Source: Pseudomonadota bacterium (GTDB lineage Bacteria; Pseudomonadota; Gammaproteobacteria; Steroidobacterales; Woeseiaceae). From it: 7,820 nt of DNA. Shown piece by piece: positions 1 to 7,581 of the stretch. The position numbers and the translations under genes were made by a program. Under the pieces are notes generated by a model that made no database searches, was not told the DNA's origin, and saw nothing but the letters and a program-made list of their open reading frames with translations. The stretch's first letter is position 1. Every line of letters starts with the position of its first letter. The DNA lies in assembly GCA_022567775.1 (NCBI GenBank), contig JADFGH010000097.1, positions 1 through 7,820 on the forward strand. Direction: 5' to 3'.

Positions 1-1376
1 AATCGCTCACCACGTTTTCTCTTGCGGCGGGCCTCGCGTACAACGCGCGACAGGTCGCCGAGCTCATGTGTGCCGTCAACCTGGCTGTGACTCGCCAGGA
101 TTTGTTCGATCAGGGTGGAACCGGATCGTGGCAGGCCAACAATGAAAATAGGCGTGATTTCGGTGGCTGCAGCACCTTTGTTTTTCGCTAGAAAATCCTT
201 ATCGAATAGCTCGATAATGCGGCCGTAAGTACTCTCCGTTTCGACTGGATCATAGGACTCGGCTTTTCGCCGTATCGAGTTGCATTTTTCGAAATTCGAG
301 AAGGCGCGCGCGAAGTCTCTGCGGGATTCGAATTCCAATCCCAATGCATTGTGGATCTCCGATCTCGATTCGTCCGGCAGATCCTCCCTGTCCAGCAATG
401 CCTCCATTGCTTCGACTTCTTCATCCTCAAAGCGAAATGTTTTGAGATTGGCGAGGCTCCAGTATGCCTCGGCGTGGTCGGGTTTGGCGGAGATCGCGCG
501 GCGATAACTCGCAATGGCTTCGGCGCCTAAGCCGAGCGTCTTCTGATGATGCGCCATGCCGCACATTGGGCCTGCCTTGTCGGGCGCAATTTCGAGCGCT
601 TTCTTGTAAGCACGAATGGCCTCCTCGTGACCACCCGCCATACCTATCGCACTTGCATAGAGCACGTGGGATTCCGCCTTGTCGGGAGATAGCTGCAATA
701 CCCGACTGGCGCTTTCGACGGCGTCATCGAATTTGTCCAGTTCACGCTGAACATTTGCGAGGTCCACCCAGGCCCGTACATAGTCTGGCGCGTTCGACAA
801 GGCTTTTTTCAGAAAAACCTCAGCGTCGCTGTAGCGCTTATTTGTGACTGCGATCTGGGCCAGCAATCGTGCGGCTTCTACATGATCAGGATCTTTTACC
901 AGAATATCCCGATAGATCGTTTCCGCCGGCTGTGGGTCCCCATCCTGTTCATACTGGAGTGCCTTGCTGATTTCCGCGTCAAACGCCATGCGGCGCTTTG
1001 GAATTAATTCATGAAAATATTGACCATATTCGGGCGACTGCATGGTATTTTGTGACTCGAGTTGCCTGGCTCGATCAAGCTTGTCGTGAATAGCCGCGTG
1101 GGCCGGATCCAGGCGCATCGCCTGTTCGTACGCCCTTCGTGCTTCCAGCGCGCGTCCCCGCATGAGAAAAAAGTCACCGAACGTCTCATGAGCGGTGGCA
1201 AAATCCGGGGACAGCTTTATCGCCTCTTCGAGGCGGGATTTCGCGTCAACAAACCGCTTTAGTGCGAGATGGGCTTTGGCCAACAGGCAGAGCAGGTTGG
1301 CGTCCCCTGGAAACTTTTTCAGGGCGCGTTCGCAGACTTCCGCCGCGGAAGCCGCATCGCCGGATCGCATATGCAT
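1..1376 (-). CDS. TPR-repeat sulfotransferase, 3' end beyond the left edge
   Basis: The reverse strand is open from 1490 to base 1 with no stop. It encodes a chain of TPR-like helix pairs (for example DAASAAEVCERAL and HEEAIRAYKKALEIAPDK), then the usual linker of this family (AYWSLANLK, then YDPVETE), then a sulfotransferase N-terminus. The PAPS 5'-phosphosulfate loop GLPRSGSTLIEQ starts at 137 and is followed by ILASHSQVDGTHELGDL. Members transfer sulfate from PAPS to an acceptor, which cannot be predicted here. The C-terminal half of the sulfotransferase domain, including the 3'-phosphate-binding motif, is outside the window. The start is uncertain. ATG 1376 (or TTG 1379) is the first usual start in frame but would cut helix A of the first TPR, because TPR-like sequence (EELNQEQRFNRAL) continues upstream to about 1415. 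The next in-frame upstream stop is TAG at 1493-1491. The gene is divergent from the MetF-like gene and is a diverged paralogue of the sulfotransferase at 2476. The family call is firm; the start is weak. Confidence 0.88.
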   Translation of the reverse strand, partial: MHMRSGDAASAAEVCERALKKFPGDANLLCLLAKAHLALKRFVDAKSRLEEAIKLSPDFATAHETFGDFFLMRGRALEARRAYEQAMRLDPAHAAIHDKLDRARQLESQNTMQSPEYGQYFHELIPKRRMAFDAEISKALQYEQDGDPQPAETIYRDILVKDPDHVEAARLLAQIAVTNKRYSDAEVFLKKALSNAPDYVRAWVDLANVQRELDKFDDAVESASRVLQLSPDKAESHVLYASAIGMAGGHEEAIRAYKKALEIAPDKAGPMCGMAHHQKTLGLGAEAIASYRRAISAKPDHAEAYWSLANLKTFRFEDEEVEAMEALLDREDLPDESRSEIHNALGLEFESRRDFARAFSNFEKCNSIRRKAESYDPVETESTYGRIIELFDKDFLAKNKGAAATEITPIFIVGLPRSGSTLIEQILASHSQVDGTHELGDLSRVVREARRKRKRGER

Positions 1377-1556
1377 CAACGCGCGATTGAAGCGTTGCTC
1401 CTGGTTCAGTTCTTCTGCGATGACCGGCTCCGGGGTACCTGTGATTCGACGTCGAAGTTCAACACAGCGGGCAGTGGAGTACCAGTCCTGCTAATCCGCC
1501 ACGCTCCGTCGGTCTCCTTGTGCGGGCCGGTAGAACGCATTACCTTTGCTTCCTGA
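1377..1556. promoter_or_regulatory. Divergent 5' region between TPR-sulfotransferase and MetF-like genes
   Basis: This short stretch must hold the 5' signals of both divergent genes. On the minus strand a good Shine-Dalgarno (AGGAAG, 1554-1549) sits 8 nt before ATG 1540-1538. That ATG opens a 44-codon frame that differs from the TPR frame and ends at a TGA near 1405. On the plus strand, a TGA at 1554-1556 abuts ATG 1557, so the MetF-like gene cannot start further upstream, and no clear Shine-Dalgarno precedes it. I see no convincing -35/-10 pair on either strand. The region is either leader DNA or the displaced N-terminus of the minus-strand gene. Confidence 0.35.
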
Positions 1557-2462
1557 ATGCTTGATCATGAGCTGCACAATCCCTTGAAGACCTTCAAAGA
1601 CGCCGTGCATACCCGTGACTTCGCCGTTACCGCGGAGATTTTCCTGCGGCCGGAATCGGATGCGGAGTCCATTCGGCATCAGGCGGACGTGTTGCGAGAT
1701 CACGTCGATGCCATTCTCCTTACGGACAGCCAGTTTGGGCAGGTACACATGTCAACGCTGGTGGCAGCAAGCATCCTGATGGCTTGCGGCGTCGATGCGA
1801 TAGTTCAATTAAGCAGCCGCAATCGCAACAGGATCGCGTTGCTCAGCGATTTGCTGGGGGCCGGCGCGTTGGGGATTACGAGTCTTTTGCTGGTGCGCGG
1901 CGAACGGGCACCAGAGGGATTCGATCCGAAGCCCAAACCAATTCTCGATGTCAACGCGACTGAATTGATACGTATTGCATCATTGCTCAAATCAGATTCA
2001 AGGCTCAGACACTGTCCGGATTTTTTTGTCGGCGGTGTCATCACGCCCCAGGTGCCACGCAAAAACTGGAAAGCAAAAATACTCGAGGAAAAGATTTACG
2101 CAGGTGCCCAATTCATTCAGACACATATCTGCATGAACATGGACTTGTTGGGAAAATTCATGAAACACCTGGTCTCGGAAGGCCTGGTGCAGCGGACGAG
2201 TGTCATCGGTGCAATCGCAGTAATGGAGTCAGCAGATGATGCCCGATGGCTCAAAAAGAACAGGCCCAATGTAATGATTCCGAATGCGCTGATTGAGCGC
2301 CTGGAGAACGCCGCTGATCCGCGCGACGAAGGGTTAACTATCTGCGCCGAGACGTTGCAGGAGATGATGGAGATGCCGGGTATCGCCGGCGCAAGCATCA
2401 TGGCCACACGTGATCTGACCACGATTCCAGAGGCAATCAGCAGGGCAGGCTTGTCCGGCTGA
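1557..2462 (+). CDS. Methylenetetrahydrofolate reductase family protein (MetF-like)
   Basis: This 301-residue protein has about the same length as single-domain bacterial MetF, a FAD-containing TIM barrel that reduces 5,10-methylene-THF to 5-methyl-THF. Family landmarks are visible: the first strand FAVTAEI with a glutamate at residue 27, where MetF carries its catalytic Glu; the block from LLTDSQFGQVHMST (55-67) through IVQLSSRNRNRIALLSDLLG (82-101); and GALGITSLLLVRGE (103-116). At 116 it has Glu where E. coli MetF has the flavin-contacting Asp of its RGD. Later family blocks are FFVGGVITP (156-164), AGAQFIQTHICM (182-193) and a C-terminal GIAGASIMA. It belongs to the divergent COG0685-type proteins rather than obvious housekeeping MetF. 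No metE, metH or other folate gene is adjacent, so the exact substrate is open. The start is fixed by a stop directly upstream; there is no strong ribosome binding site. The next gene follows after 13 bp, suggesting an operon. Family assignment is confident; in vivo reaction is inferred. Confidence 0.85.
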   Translation: MLDHELHNPLKTFKDAVHTRDFAVTAEIFLRPESDAESIRHQADVLRDHVDAILLTDSQFGQVHMSTLVAASILMACGVDAIVQLSSRNRNRIALLSDLLGAGALGITSLLLVRGERAPEGFDPKPKPILDVNATELIRIASLLKSDSRLRHCPDFFVGGVITPQVPRKNWKAKILEEKIYAGAQFIQTHICMNMDLLGKFMKHLVSEGLVQRTSVIGAIAVMESADDARWLKKNRPNVMIPNALIERLENAADPRDEGLTICAETLQEMMEMPGIAGASIMATRDLTTIPEAISRAGLSG

Positions 2463-2475
2463 ATGACGGATTCCC

Positions 2476-4446
2476 ATGAGCAGTGATTCCCGAACGACGA
2501 TGGACGACATTTTTCGACGCGTGAACGCCGGACAGTTGGACGAAGCCGAGGCGCTCTGCCGGCAGGCATTACAGGGGAAACCGGGCGACATAAATGTGCT
2601 CGGCATGCTCGGCGCGATACTGTTAAAAAAGAAACAACCGGAAGAGGCGGAGGTATTGCTTAAGCGCACAATCGAACTGGAGCCTGCTTTCGCCAAACCG
2701 CATGAAGACCTGGGCCTTCTGTACCTGGATCGTGGCGACGCGGAGCAGGCTCTTGCCTGTCTTGAGAAGGCCATCGTACTGGATGAAAGCCTGGTATCTG
2801 CACAACGGGGAATTGCCGTGGCTTTGCACCGGCTTGGCCGGAACGACGAGGCAGAAGCAGCCCGTGCCCGATTCATGAACCTGTCGCCCACAGCGGACTC
2901 GCTGGCCGAGGCAGACGCGCTCAGGAAGGCAGGCGACACTGAGCGCGCGGAACAAATCTGCCAGGAACTCATTACGCGCGAACCCGAAAACATCGCTGCA
3001 TTAAGGCTTCTCGCAATTATCGCTTCTGATGAGGAGCGATTCGGCATCGCGGAAGGCTTGTTGCGGCGCATCCTCAAACTGGCTCCCGGCAACGTTGCCG
3101 CGTTGCGCGACCTCGGCCGCTTTCTCGGTGACCGCAGCCGCTACCCGGAGGCGATCGAAATGCTGGAGCAGGCTATCGCCATTGATGCGGGCAATGCGGA
3201 TATTCAAGTAGTCCTCGGAGACATGCTCAGCATCGTCGGCCGGTCCGCGGACGCATTGGCCGCTTATGTGGAATGCCTCGAGCGATCACCAGATGAACCG
3301 GCAGCGCTCATTGGCCGCGGTCACATGTTGCGCATTTGCGGAAGGCGCGAGGAAGCAATCGAGTCTTACCGGCGTAGCCTGGAAATCCGCCCGGAGAACG
3401 GTGATACCTGGTGGAATCTGGCGAGCCTGCATGGCTATCAGGTATCAGATGATGAAGTCTCGGCAATGCGCGCAACAGTCGATGCCGGTGGCCTCTCACC
3501 CGAATCGGCAGTTGGCTTCCGTTTTGCACTCGCCCGCGCTTGTGAACAGCGCGAAGATTATGCAGGCGCCTGGGAACAATACACGCTAGGCAACTCGGGA
3601 AAACGGGCGCTGGTCAAATACGATCCGGTCGAGACAGAGGTACTGCACGGCAAACTGCGAAACGCGCTGACCAGCGACATATATGACAAAGATATCGCCA
3701 CGCCGCCGCAAGACAGGACACCTGTGTTTATTCTCGGCATGCCAAGGTCAGGGTCAACCCTGATTGAGCAGATCCTTGCCAGTCACAGCATGGTCGAGGG
3801 GGCGGGAGAACTGCCATACATCATCATGATGTCAAAGGCCCTGGGCGCAAACAGCACGGATAATGCTCGATACCCGGAAATCATGAAAACGCTGGACGCG
3901 TCGCAACTGACCGGGCTTGGCAGGAGTTATCTGCATTACACGCACACACATTGCGCAAGTGATGACCCGTATTTCACGGATAAGATGCCGGCCAATTATT
4001 CGCACGTCGGACTGATACATCTGATCTTGCCGAACGCCAAAATTATTGACGCACGCAGGAATCCCATTGCAACGTGCGTTGCAAACTATCGAACACTTTT
4101 TGCCCAGGGCAAAAACCAAACTTACGATCTGACAGAGCTTGCCGAATATTATTTGCAATACGTGAAAATGATGGGTCACTGGGACGATGTATTGCCAGGG
4201 CAAGTCCTTCGTGTGCAATACGAAGACGTTGTTGCCGATCTCGGCCACGAAGTCCGCCGTATTCTCAATTTCTGTGAACTGCCGTTTGAAGAGTCCTGCA
4301 TCAACTACGACCAAAGCGCGCGGCCGGTGAATACCGCAAGCTCGGAACAGGTAAGGCAGCCGATCTACGATTCCGCGGTCAATTTCTGGAAGAATTACGA
4401 ATCACATCTCGACGAGCTGAAGGAAATACTCCAACCTGTCTTGTAG
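2476..4446 (+). CDS. TPR-repeat sulfotransferase, complete
   Basis: This 656-residue protein has two parts. Residues about 8-306 form roughly nine TPR-like helix pairs, with typical endings such as AEVLLKRTIELEP (58-70), ALACLEKAIVLDE (92-104) and AIESYRRSLEIRP (294-306). A linker follows (TWWNLASLHG, 311-320; KYDPVETE, 381-388). From about 414 there is a sulfotransferase domain: TPVFILGMPRSGSTLIEQ (415-432) is the PAPS 5'-phosphosulfate loop, DKMP (502-505) a conserved strand region, and DARRNPIATCVANY (525-538) the 3'-phosphate-binding Arg/Ser-type segment, here with Thr533 in the hydroxyl position. The C-terminus has the usual LRVQYEDVVAD (578-588) and a late FWKNYESHL. There is no signal peptide or membrane segment, so it is probably cytosolic. 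The TPR part probably selects a protein or peptide acceptor; this is inference. ATG 2476 has a weak CGGA 5 nt upstream; Met9 is an alternative start. It follows the MetF-like gene closely and ends inside a palindrome shared with the convergent hydroxylase gene. Confidence 0.92.
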   Translation: MSSDSRTTMDDIFRRVNAGQLDEAEALCRQALQGKPGDINVLGMLGAILLKKKQPEEAEVLLKRTIELEPAFAKPHEDLGLLYLDRGDAEQALACLEKAIVLDESLVSAQRGIAVALHRLGRNDEAEAARARFMNLSPTADSLAEADALRKAGDTERAEQICQELITREPENIAALRLLAIIASDEERFGIAEGLLRRILKLAPGNVAALRDLGRFLGDRSRYPEAIEMLEQAIAIDAGNADIQVVLGDMLSIVGRSADALAAYVECLERSPDEPAALIGRGHMLRICGRREEAIESYRRSLEIRPENGDTWWNLASLHGYQVSDDEVSAMRATVDAGGLSPESAVGFRFALARACEQREDYAGAWEQYTLGNSGKRALVKYDPVETEVLHGKLRNALTSDIYDKDIATPPQDRTPVFILGMPRSGSTLIEQILASHSMVEGAGELPYIIMMSKALGANSTDNARYPEIMKTLDASQLTGLGRSYLHYTHTHCASDDPYFTDKMPANYSHVGLIHLILPNAKIIDARRNPIATCVANYRTLFAQGKNQTYDLTELAEYYLQYVKMMGHWDDVLPGQVLRVQYEDVVADLGHEVRRILNFCELPFEESCINYDQSARPVNTASSEQVRQPIYDSAVNFWKNYESHLDELKEILQPVL

Positions 4447-4465
4447 GAGCCCGCCGGGCTCCTAC
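4443..4465. terminator. Perfect palindrome between convergent genes, likely bidirectional terminator or REP-like element
   Basis: Arms GTAGGAGCCC (4443-4452) and GGGCTCCTAC (4456-4465) flank a 3-nt loop GCC. The stem contains the TAG stop of the plus-strand sulfotransferase (4444-4446) and the TAG stop of the minus-strand hydroxylase (4464-4462). No T-tract follows on either side, so it is not a textbook intrinsic terminator. The GTAGGAGC arm resembles short palindromic repeats scattered between genes in some gammaproteobacteria. Only one copy is visible here, so the repeat status is inference. Confidence 0.65.
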
Positions 4466-5031
4466 GAGGCTTGGGTAGTTTCGATTTGTTCAGGCGGGAC
4501 GTAGTCGAAGATGAAGGTAATGCGATCCTCGGCGCCCTTGTTCATCACCGAGTGCGTTTTCTGATTGTTTAGTTCGTAGGCTTCCCCGACTTTGAGCTGG
4601 TACGGCTGACCGTCGATCATGAATCGGACCCGGGGATTCGTGGTGATTGGGACATGAACTCGATGACCGCAATGAAAGGATGGATGTCGGTCGGTATGTG
4701 GCGAAATTACAGTGCCGGCGAGTAACTTCGCCGCCATCGCCCTGATCACAGTGCCGCCGGGAGGATAAAACCGGCTAATGATGTCATTCATCAATGGCAA
4801 CGCCACCTTGGACAAGCGTGGCCAGCCCGGTTCCTGGTTGACGACAATATCCGGCCATTTGGCGATATCAACGAACACAAGAACGATCGATTCAGTCGAG
4901 TGATGAACCTCGAATTCTTCCTGCCGGTACTTGTCCTCCTGCCAGGCGATTTCGTCCTGTGCCAGGATCGCCTCGCGCAATGCATCGCTGTCAATCGGAC
5001 CCAGCTCGCGAAGTGGGGAATCTATATCCAT
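4462..5031 (-). CDS. Aspartyl/asparaginyl beta-hydroxylase-like 2-oxoglutarate/Fe(II) oxygenase
   Basis: This 189-residue protein has the jelly-roll oxygenase core of the AspH-type family. Iron ligands are seen as SPHTD (His112, Asp114) and KTHSV (His160). Arg124 in GHRVHVPI and Arg170 in EDRITFIFDY match the two arginines that bind 2-oxoglutarate in this family. The 10-residue spacing from His160 to Arg170 equals, from memory, that between His725 and Arg735 in human AspH. The N-terminal 60 residues are helical and poorly conserved, with no signal peptide or membrane anchor, so it is probably cytosolic. The expected reaction is oxidative hydroxylation of a protein side chain or small molecule with 2-oxoglutarate and O2; the substrate is unknown. 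ATG 5031 has only a weak GAGA-type binding site, with an AGG further upstream. It lies downstream of the CHAT gene on the same strand after 147 bp, but a separate promoter is visible there. It converges with the TPR-sulfotransferase. Other 2OG-dioxygenase substrates cannot be excluded. Confidence 0.85.
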   Translation of the reverse strand: MDIDSPLRELGPIDSDALREAILAQDEIAWQEDKYRQEEFEVHHSTESIVLVFVDIAKWPDIVVNQEPGWPRLSKVALPLMNDIISRFYPPGGTVIRAMAAKLLAGTVISPHTDRHPSFHCGHRVHVPITTNPRVRFMIDGQPYQLKVGEAYELNNQKTHSVMNKGAEDRITFIFDYVPPEQIETTQAS

Positions 5032-5178
5032 TAATTGGTCTCTTTACCTGGCATCTGCGGACGATCAAAGCGTGTCGGGGCGAATTCCTATATTTCGCAT
5101 AATTTCGAGAGAATTCCAAGTCTTGTCAATCGCGACGTATTGCTTACGCCGATTCAGTGATCCGTCATCTCGCCAAAC
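5032..5178. other. Intergenic region between hydroxylase and CHAT genes
   Basis: This 147-bp gap holds the candidate hydroxylase promoter. I see no clear hairpin with a T-tract after the CHAT stop (TAA, 5181-5179), so read-through from the CHAT gene into the hydroxylase gene is possible. No plausible small ORF was found. Confidence 0.5.
5099..5129 (-). promoter_or_regulatory. Candidate sigma70-type promoter of the hydroxylase gene
   Basis: On the minus strand a perfect TTGACA (5129-5124) is followed after 19 bp by AATTAT (5104-5099), which matches TATAAT at four of six positions. GAAATT at 17 bp spacing is a poorer alternative. The -10 lies about 70 bp before ATG 5031, leaving a short leader. 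The spacing is longer than optimal, so strength is uncertain. Two GAATTC sites (5082-5087 and 5111-5116) lie near the element, with no evident function. Confidence 0.45.
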
Positions 5179-7581
5179 TTACGGCGCGCCAACGAGGCGC
5201 ATACCGGCCCAGCAGAAGTCGGGGAGCGTCGGTCGTTGGTCCCGCAGGCGTCGGAGCGCTCGCTGAAATGCCTCCGAGGGATTGTGTCCCGACACCCAAT
5301 ACTGGAAAAACAACTGAGCCAATTCGGACGCCAGGTCATCTCTCACGACCCACGTGGACGCAAGCACGCTCCGGGCACCGGCCGCCAGGAAAACAGCCGT
5401 GAGATCGAGACCCGGTGCGCGAAGCGTTGATGGAAATACGGACTCACAGACGACGTTTGAGACGATTTCGCATTGCGGGAGGTCCAGCCCCGCTATGAGT
5501 TCGCCAATGCTCAGATCCAGCCACCCTGGCCCAATCAACGAATCGAAAGGCATCCGTGCGTTGTGGGTCGCGTGGGCAACAATGTGCAACACCTGGGCAG
5601 CGGCCGCGTCCGTCCAGAAGGAGGCGCCGACCGGAGCCAGTTTGCACGGCTTGGTTCCAAGTGTTGCGGTTAAGGCATCGGCTTCGGAATCACCGAAATC
5701 CAAATCAGGGTCGATCAGGCTCCGAAGCGCGACGCCTTTACGCTGGGACTCGTTAAGAGACGTTCGACTAATGCAGGCGCGGAGTGCGCAGAGGGACGGT
5801 ACGTAGGTCACCGGCACACGGTCGATCAGACGCTCGTTTCCAGAGCCTATCGGGGTGGCGTGGAGTGGGATGTCAACGAGGTCATCGCCGATGAGAATTA
5901 GCTGAGTGATGCCGTCTTCGACTAATCCTTGCAACAGGTCTCCCCAGTTGCACCTGACTTCATCCATCAATCTTGAGAAATTGACGGCGCCCTCGGCCTC
6001 GACCTCCGGAGAGCCGGCGCCATGACGTAAGGAGTTGCAGTAGGCGCGGCTCCACTGTTTGTGCACTTCAATCAGCCTTTTCACATTCGGCCTGTCCGGT
6101 GCGACGAACGAAGACACCTCGTTGCCGCGTTTCCGGGCAACCCACGTCAGGATTCCTTCCTCCGTGTTGACGACCTGCAGCAGTGCCGTTCCGTCGACGA
6201 GCTGCGCGAGGATTTCGTCGAGCGCGACCATTGGATCGACGTCCGCGGCTGCAGGTTTTGTGATCGATCGTTCTGGCGCCAGCACTCGAACATGGTTCGA
6301 TTCAGATGGATTGTTTCCGATTGCAGCGCCCATTCGGTCCACCCATTTCTGCCGGTCCTGGAAAAGGGAGTCCGCCAGGAATCCGGTGGCACGATTTGCC
6401 GCCCCCAGGAATACCGGCATGTCCTCTGCATCGGCAGCGGCCACGGCCAGGAGCCTCCAGATAAGCTGGCTGTCCTCTAGCGGGGAAAACGCGTCGGGTT
6501 GAATGGTCCAATATCCGTCGGTCGAATCTCTCATCCAGGTCGCGCGCCACCGCTCGAGAGCTTGATCGGTAGTCGGCGCGACCTCTGCCAGAAACTGAGC
6601 CGCTAGTTGCGGATTTCCCGCCTTTAGGTGGCACCTGGCTTTGATGGCGAGCGCATATTCACGCAAGGAGGGGTCCGACGAACTCTCCAGAGCTTCAGCC
6701 TGCTCAGAGGCTTCCGCGTGTCGACCTAATAAGAGCAAAAGCTCTGCCCGGATCGGTAGAGTGAACTCAAAGTCGGGAGCGGGCTGAACCGCGGATTGGG
6801 CAAGGATCTCATCTATGTATGTCAGGCCCCTGCCAGCGTGATCCAGTGAATGCTTATCGATCTGCAAGGAGCATTCGGCCACAGCCCCGATAAGGCGGAA
6901 GAAGACAGCGGCATCGATCCCGGGCATCAAGGTACTCCACATCCGGGATACGAACGTCGAGGGCAATCGGCTTGCGAGTCCCAGCGCCACCTCGATCAGC
7001 TGACTGACTTCGGAAGCGTAGTGTTTAACTGCACGGTTTTTCAGAAGGCGGGACAGGAACTGCCCTGTGATGGAGTACGCCGCGGTTGCGTAAGATTCGA
7101 CGGACTCGGCAGGCAGCGTCTCCAAGTGGTAGTCGAGGGCGCGGAGGTACGTGGCGCACCGCTCAGCGAGGTTGTCCCACAGGAGGTGTGGTTGGTCCGT
7201 CAGCGTGGCAACGGCCAAACCTCCCTTGGCAGAGAGGAAATGGCGGCGCAGGGCGAGGTCCGGCGAGTTTGGTGCAAGCTGCTCCACGAGCCGGCCGCAG
7301 GCCATCGCGAACTCCGCGGATCCTTTTGATGCTGCCACTGCCAGGGCCGCGAACCCGAGGTTGCACAGGACGTACGCGCACTGCTCGCCTGTGGCTCCTG
7401 CGGAGCGTCTGGGAGCCAACACCTTCTCGTCGAGAGCCGCCGGGATTTCACCGGAGAGATCGGCTTGCGCTAAGAACTTCTCTACGGCGTCACGGTGCTT
7501 CGGATCCTGTGCCACATCAACTATGAGGAACCATCCGTCCCAATTGATCGCCCGTGTCGGTTGGTTGTAGACAGATCCCAT
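5179..7581 (-). CDS. CHAT-domain (caspase-like) protease with helical/TPR-like N-terminal region
   Basis: This 800-residue protein has two parts. Residues 1 to about 440 are rich in helices, with TPR-like segments (for example IRAELLLLLGRHAEASEQAEALE, 277-299, and REYALAIKARCHLKAGNPQLAAQFL, 307-331). Residues about 450-800 are a CHAT domain, the clan CD fold of separase and caspases. Landmarks are LILIGDDLVDIPLHATPIG (561-579), VTYVPSLCALRA (591-602), LHIVAHATHN with the putative catalytic His670 (codon 5574-5572), and IVSNVVCES with the putative catalytic Cys712 (codon 5448-5446). FLAAGARSVLASTWVV (731-746) and PSEAFQRALRRLRDQ (768-782) complete the domain. The dyad is intact, although the flanks differ from the common HG and LSAC forms. 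TPR-CHAT proteins are known proteolytic effectors in several bacterial defence and cell-death systems; a role here is inference. No signal peptide or membrane segment is seen, so it is probably cytosolic. ATG 7581 is fixed by an upstream in-frame TAG (7590-7588) and has AGGG 4 nt upstream within a hairpin. Substrate and partner are unknown. Confidence 0.9.
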   Translation of the reverse strand: MGSVYNQPTRAINWDGWFLIVDVAQDPKHRDAVEKFLAQADLSGEIPAALDEKVLAPRRSAGATGEQCAYVLCNLGFAALAVAASKGSAEFAMACGRLVEQLAPNSPDLALRRHFLSAKGGLAVATLTDQPHLLWDNLAERCATYLRALDYHLETLPAESVESYATAAYSITGQFLSRLLKNRAVKHYASEVSQLIEVALGLASRLPSTFVSRMWSTLMPGIDAAVFFRLIGAVAECSLQIDKHSLDHAGRGLTYIDEILAQSAVQPAPDFEFTLPIRAELLLLLGRHAEASEQAEALESSSDPSLREYALAIKARCHLKAGNPQLAAQFLAEVAPTTDQALERWRATWMRDSTDGYWTIQPDAFSPLEDSQLIWRLLAVAAADAEDMPVFLGAANRATGFLADSLFQDRQKWVDRMGAAIGNNPSESNHVRVLAPERSITKPAAADVDPMVALDEILAQLVDGTALLQVVNTEEGILTWVARKRGNEVSSFVAPDRPNVKRLIEVHKQWSRAYCNSLRHGAGSPEVEAEGAVNFSRLMDEVRCNWGDLLQGLVEDGITQLILIGDDLVDIPLHATPIGSGNERLIDRVPVTYVPSLCALRACISRTSLNESQRKGVALRSLIDPDLDFGDSEADALTATLGTKPCKLAPVGASFWTDAAAAQVLHIVAHATHNARMPFDSLIGPGWLDLSIGELIAGLDLPQCEIVSNVVCESVFPSTLRAPGLDLTAVFLAAGARSVLASTWVVRDDLASELAQLFFQYWVSGHNPSEAFQRALRRLRDQRPTLPDFCWAGMRLVGAP

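Noticed and set aside
1491..1748. 85-residue minus-strand ORF ending at TAG 1493-1491, in frame with the left TPR-sulfotransferase
   Set aside because: It is antisense to the MetF-like coding region and the stop separates it from the TPR part; no TPR-like sequence in it.
2463..2486. Seven-codon ORF starting at the ATG directly after the MetF-like stop
   Set aside because: It overlaps the sulfotransferase start and is too short to support; probably chance.
2334..3092. 252-residue minus-strand ORF across the MetF-like and sulfotransferase genes
   Set aside because: Its sequence is Ser/Arg/Ala-rich with no family motif, and it is antisense to two well-supported genes; a frame shadow.
6059..6502. 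Two overlapping plus-strand ORFs of 147 and 139 residues
   Set aside because: They lie opposite the CHAT gene, whose motifs are convincing, and show no recognisable domain.
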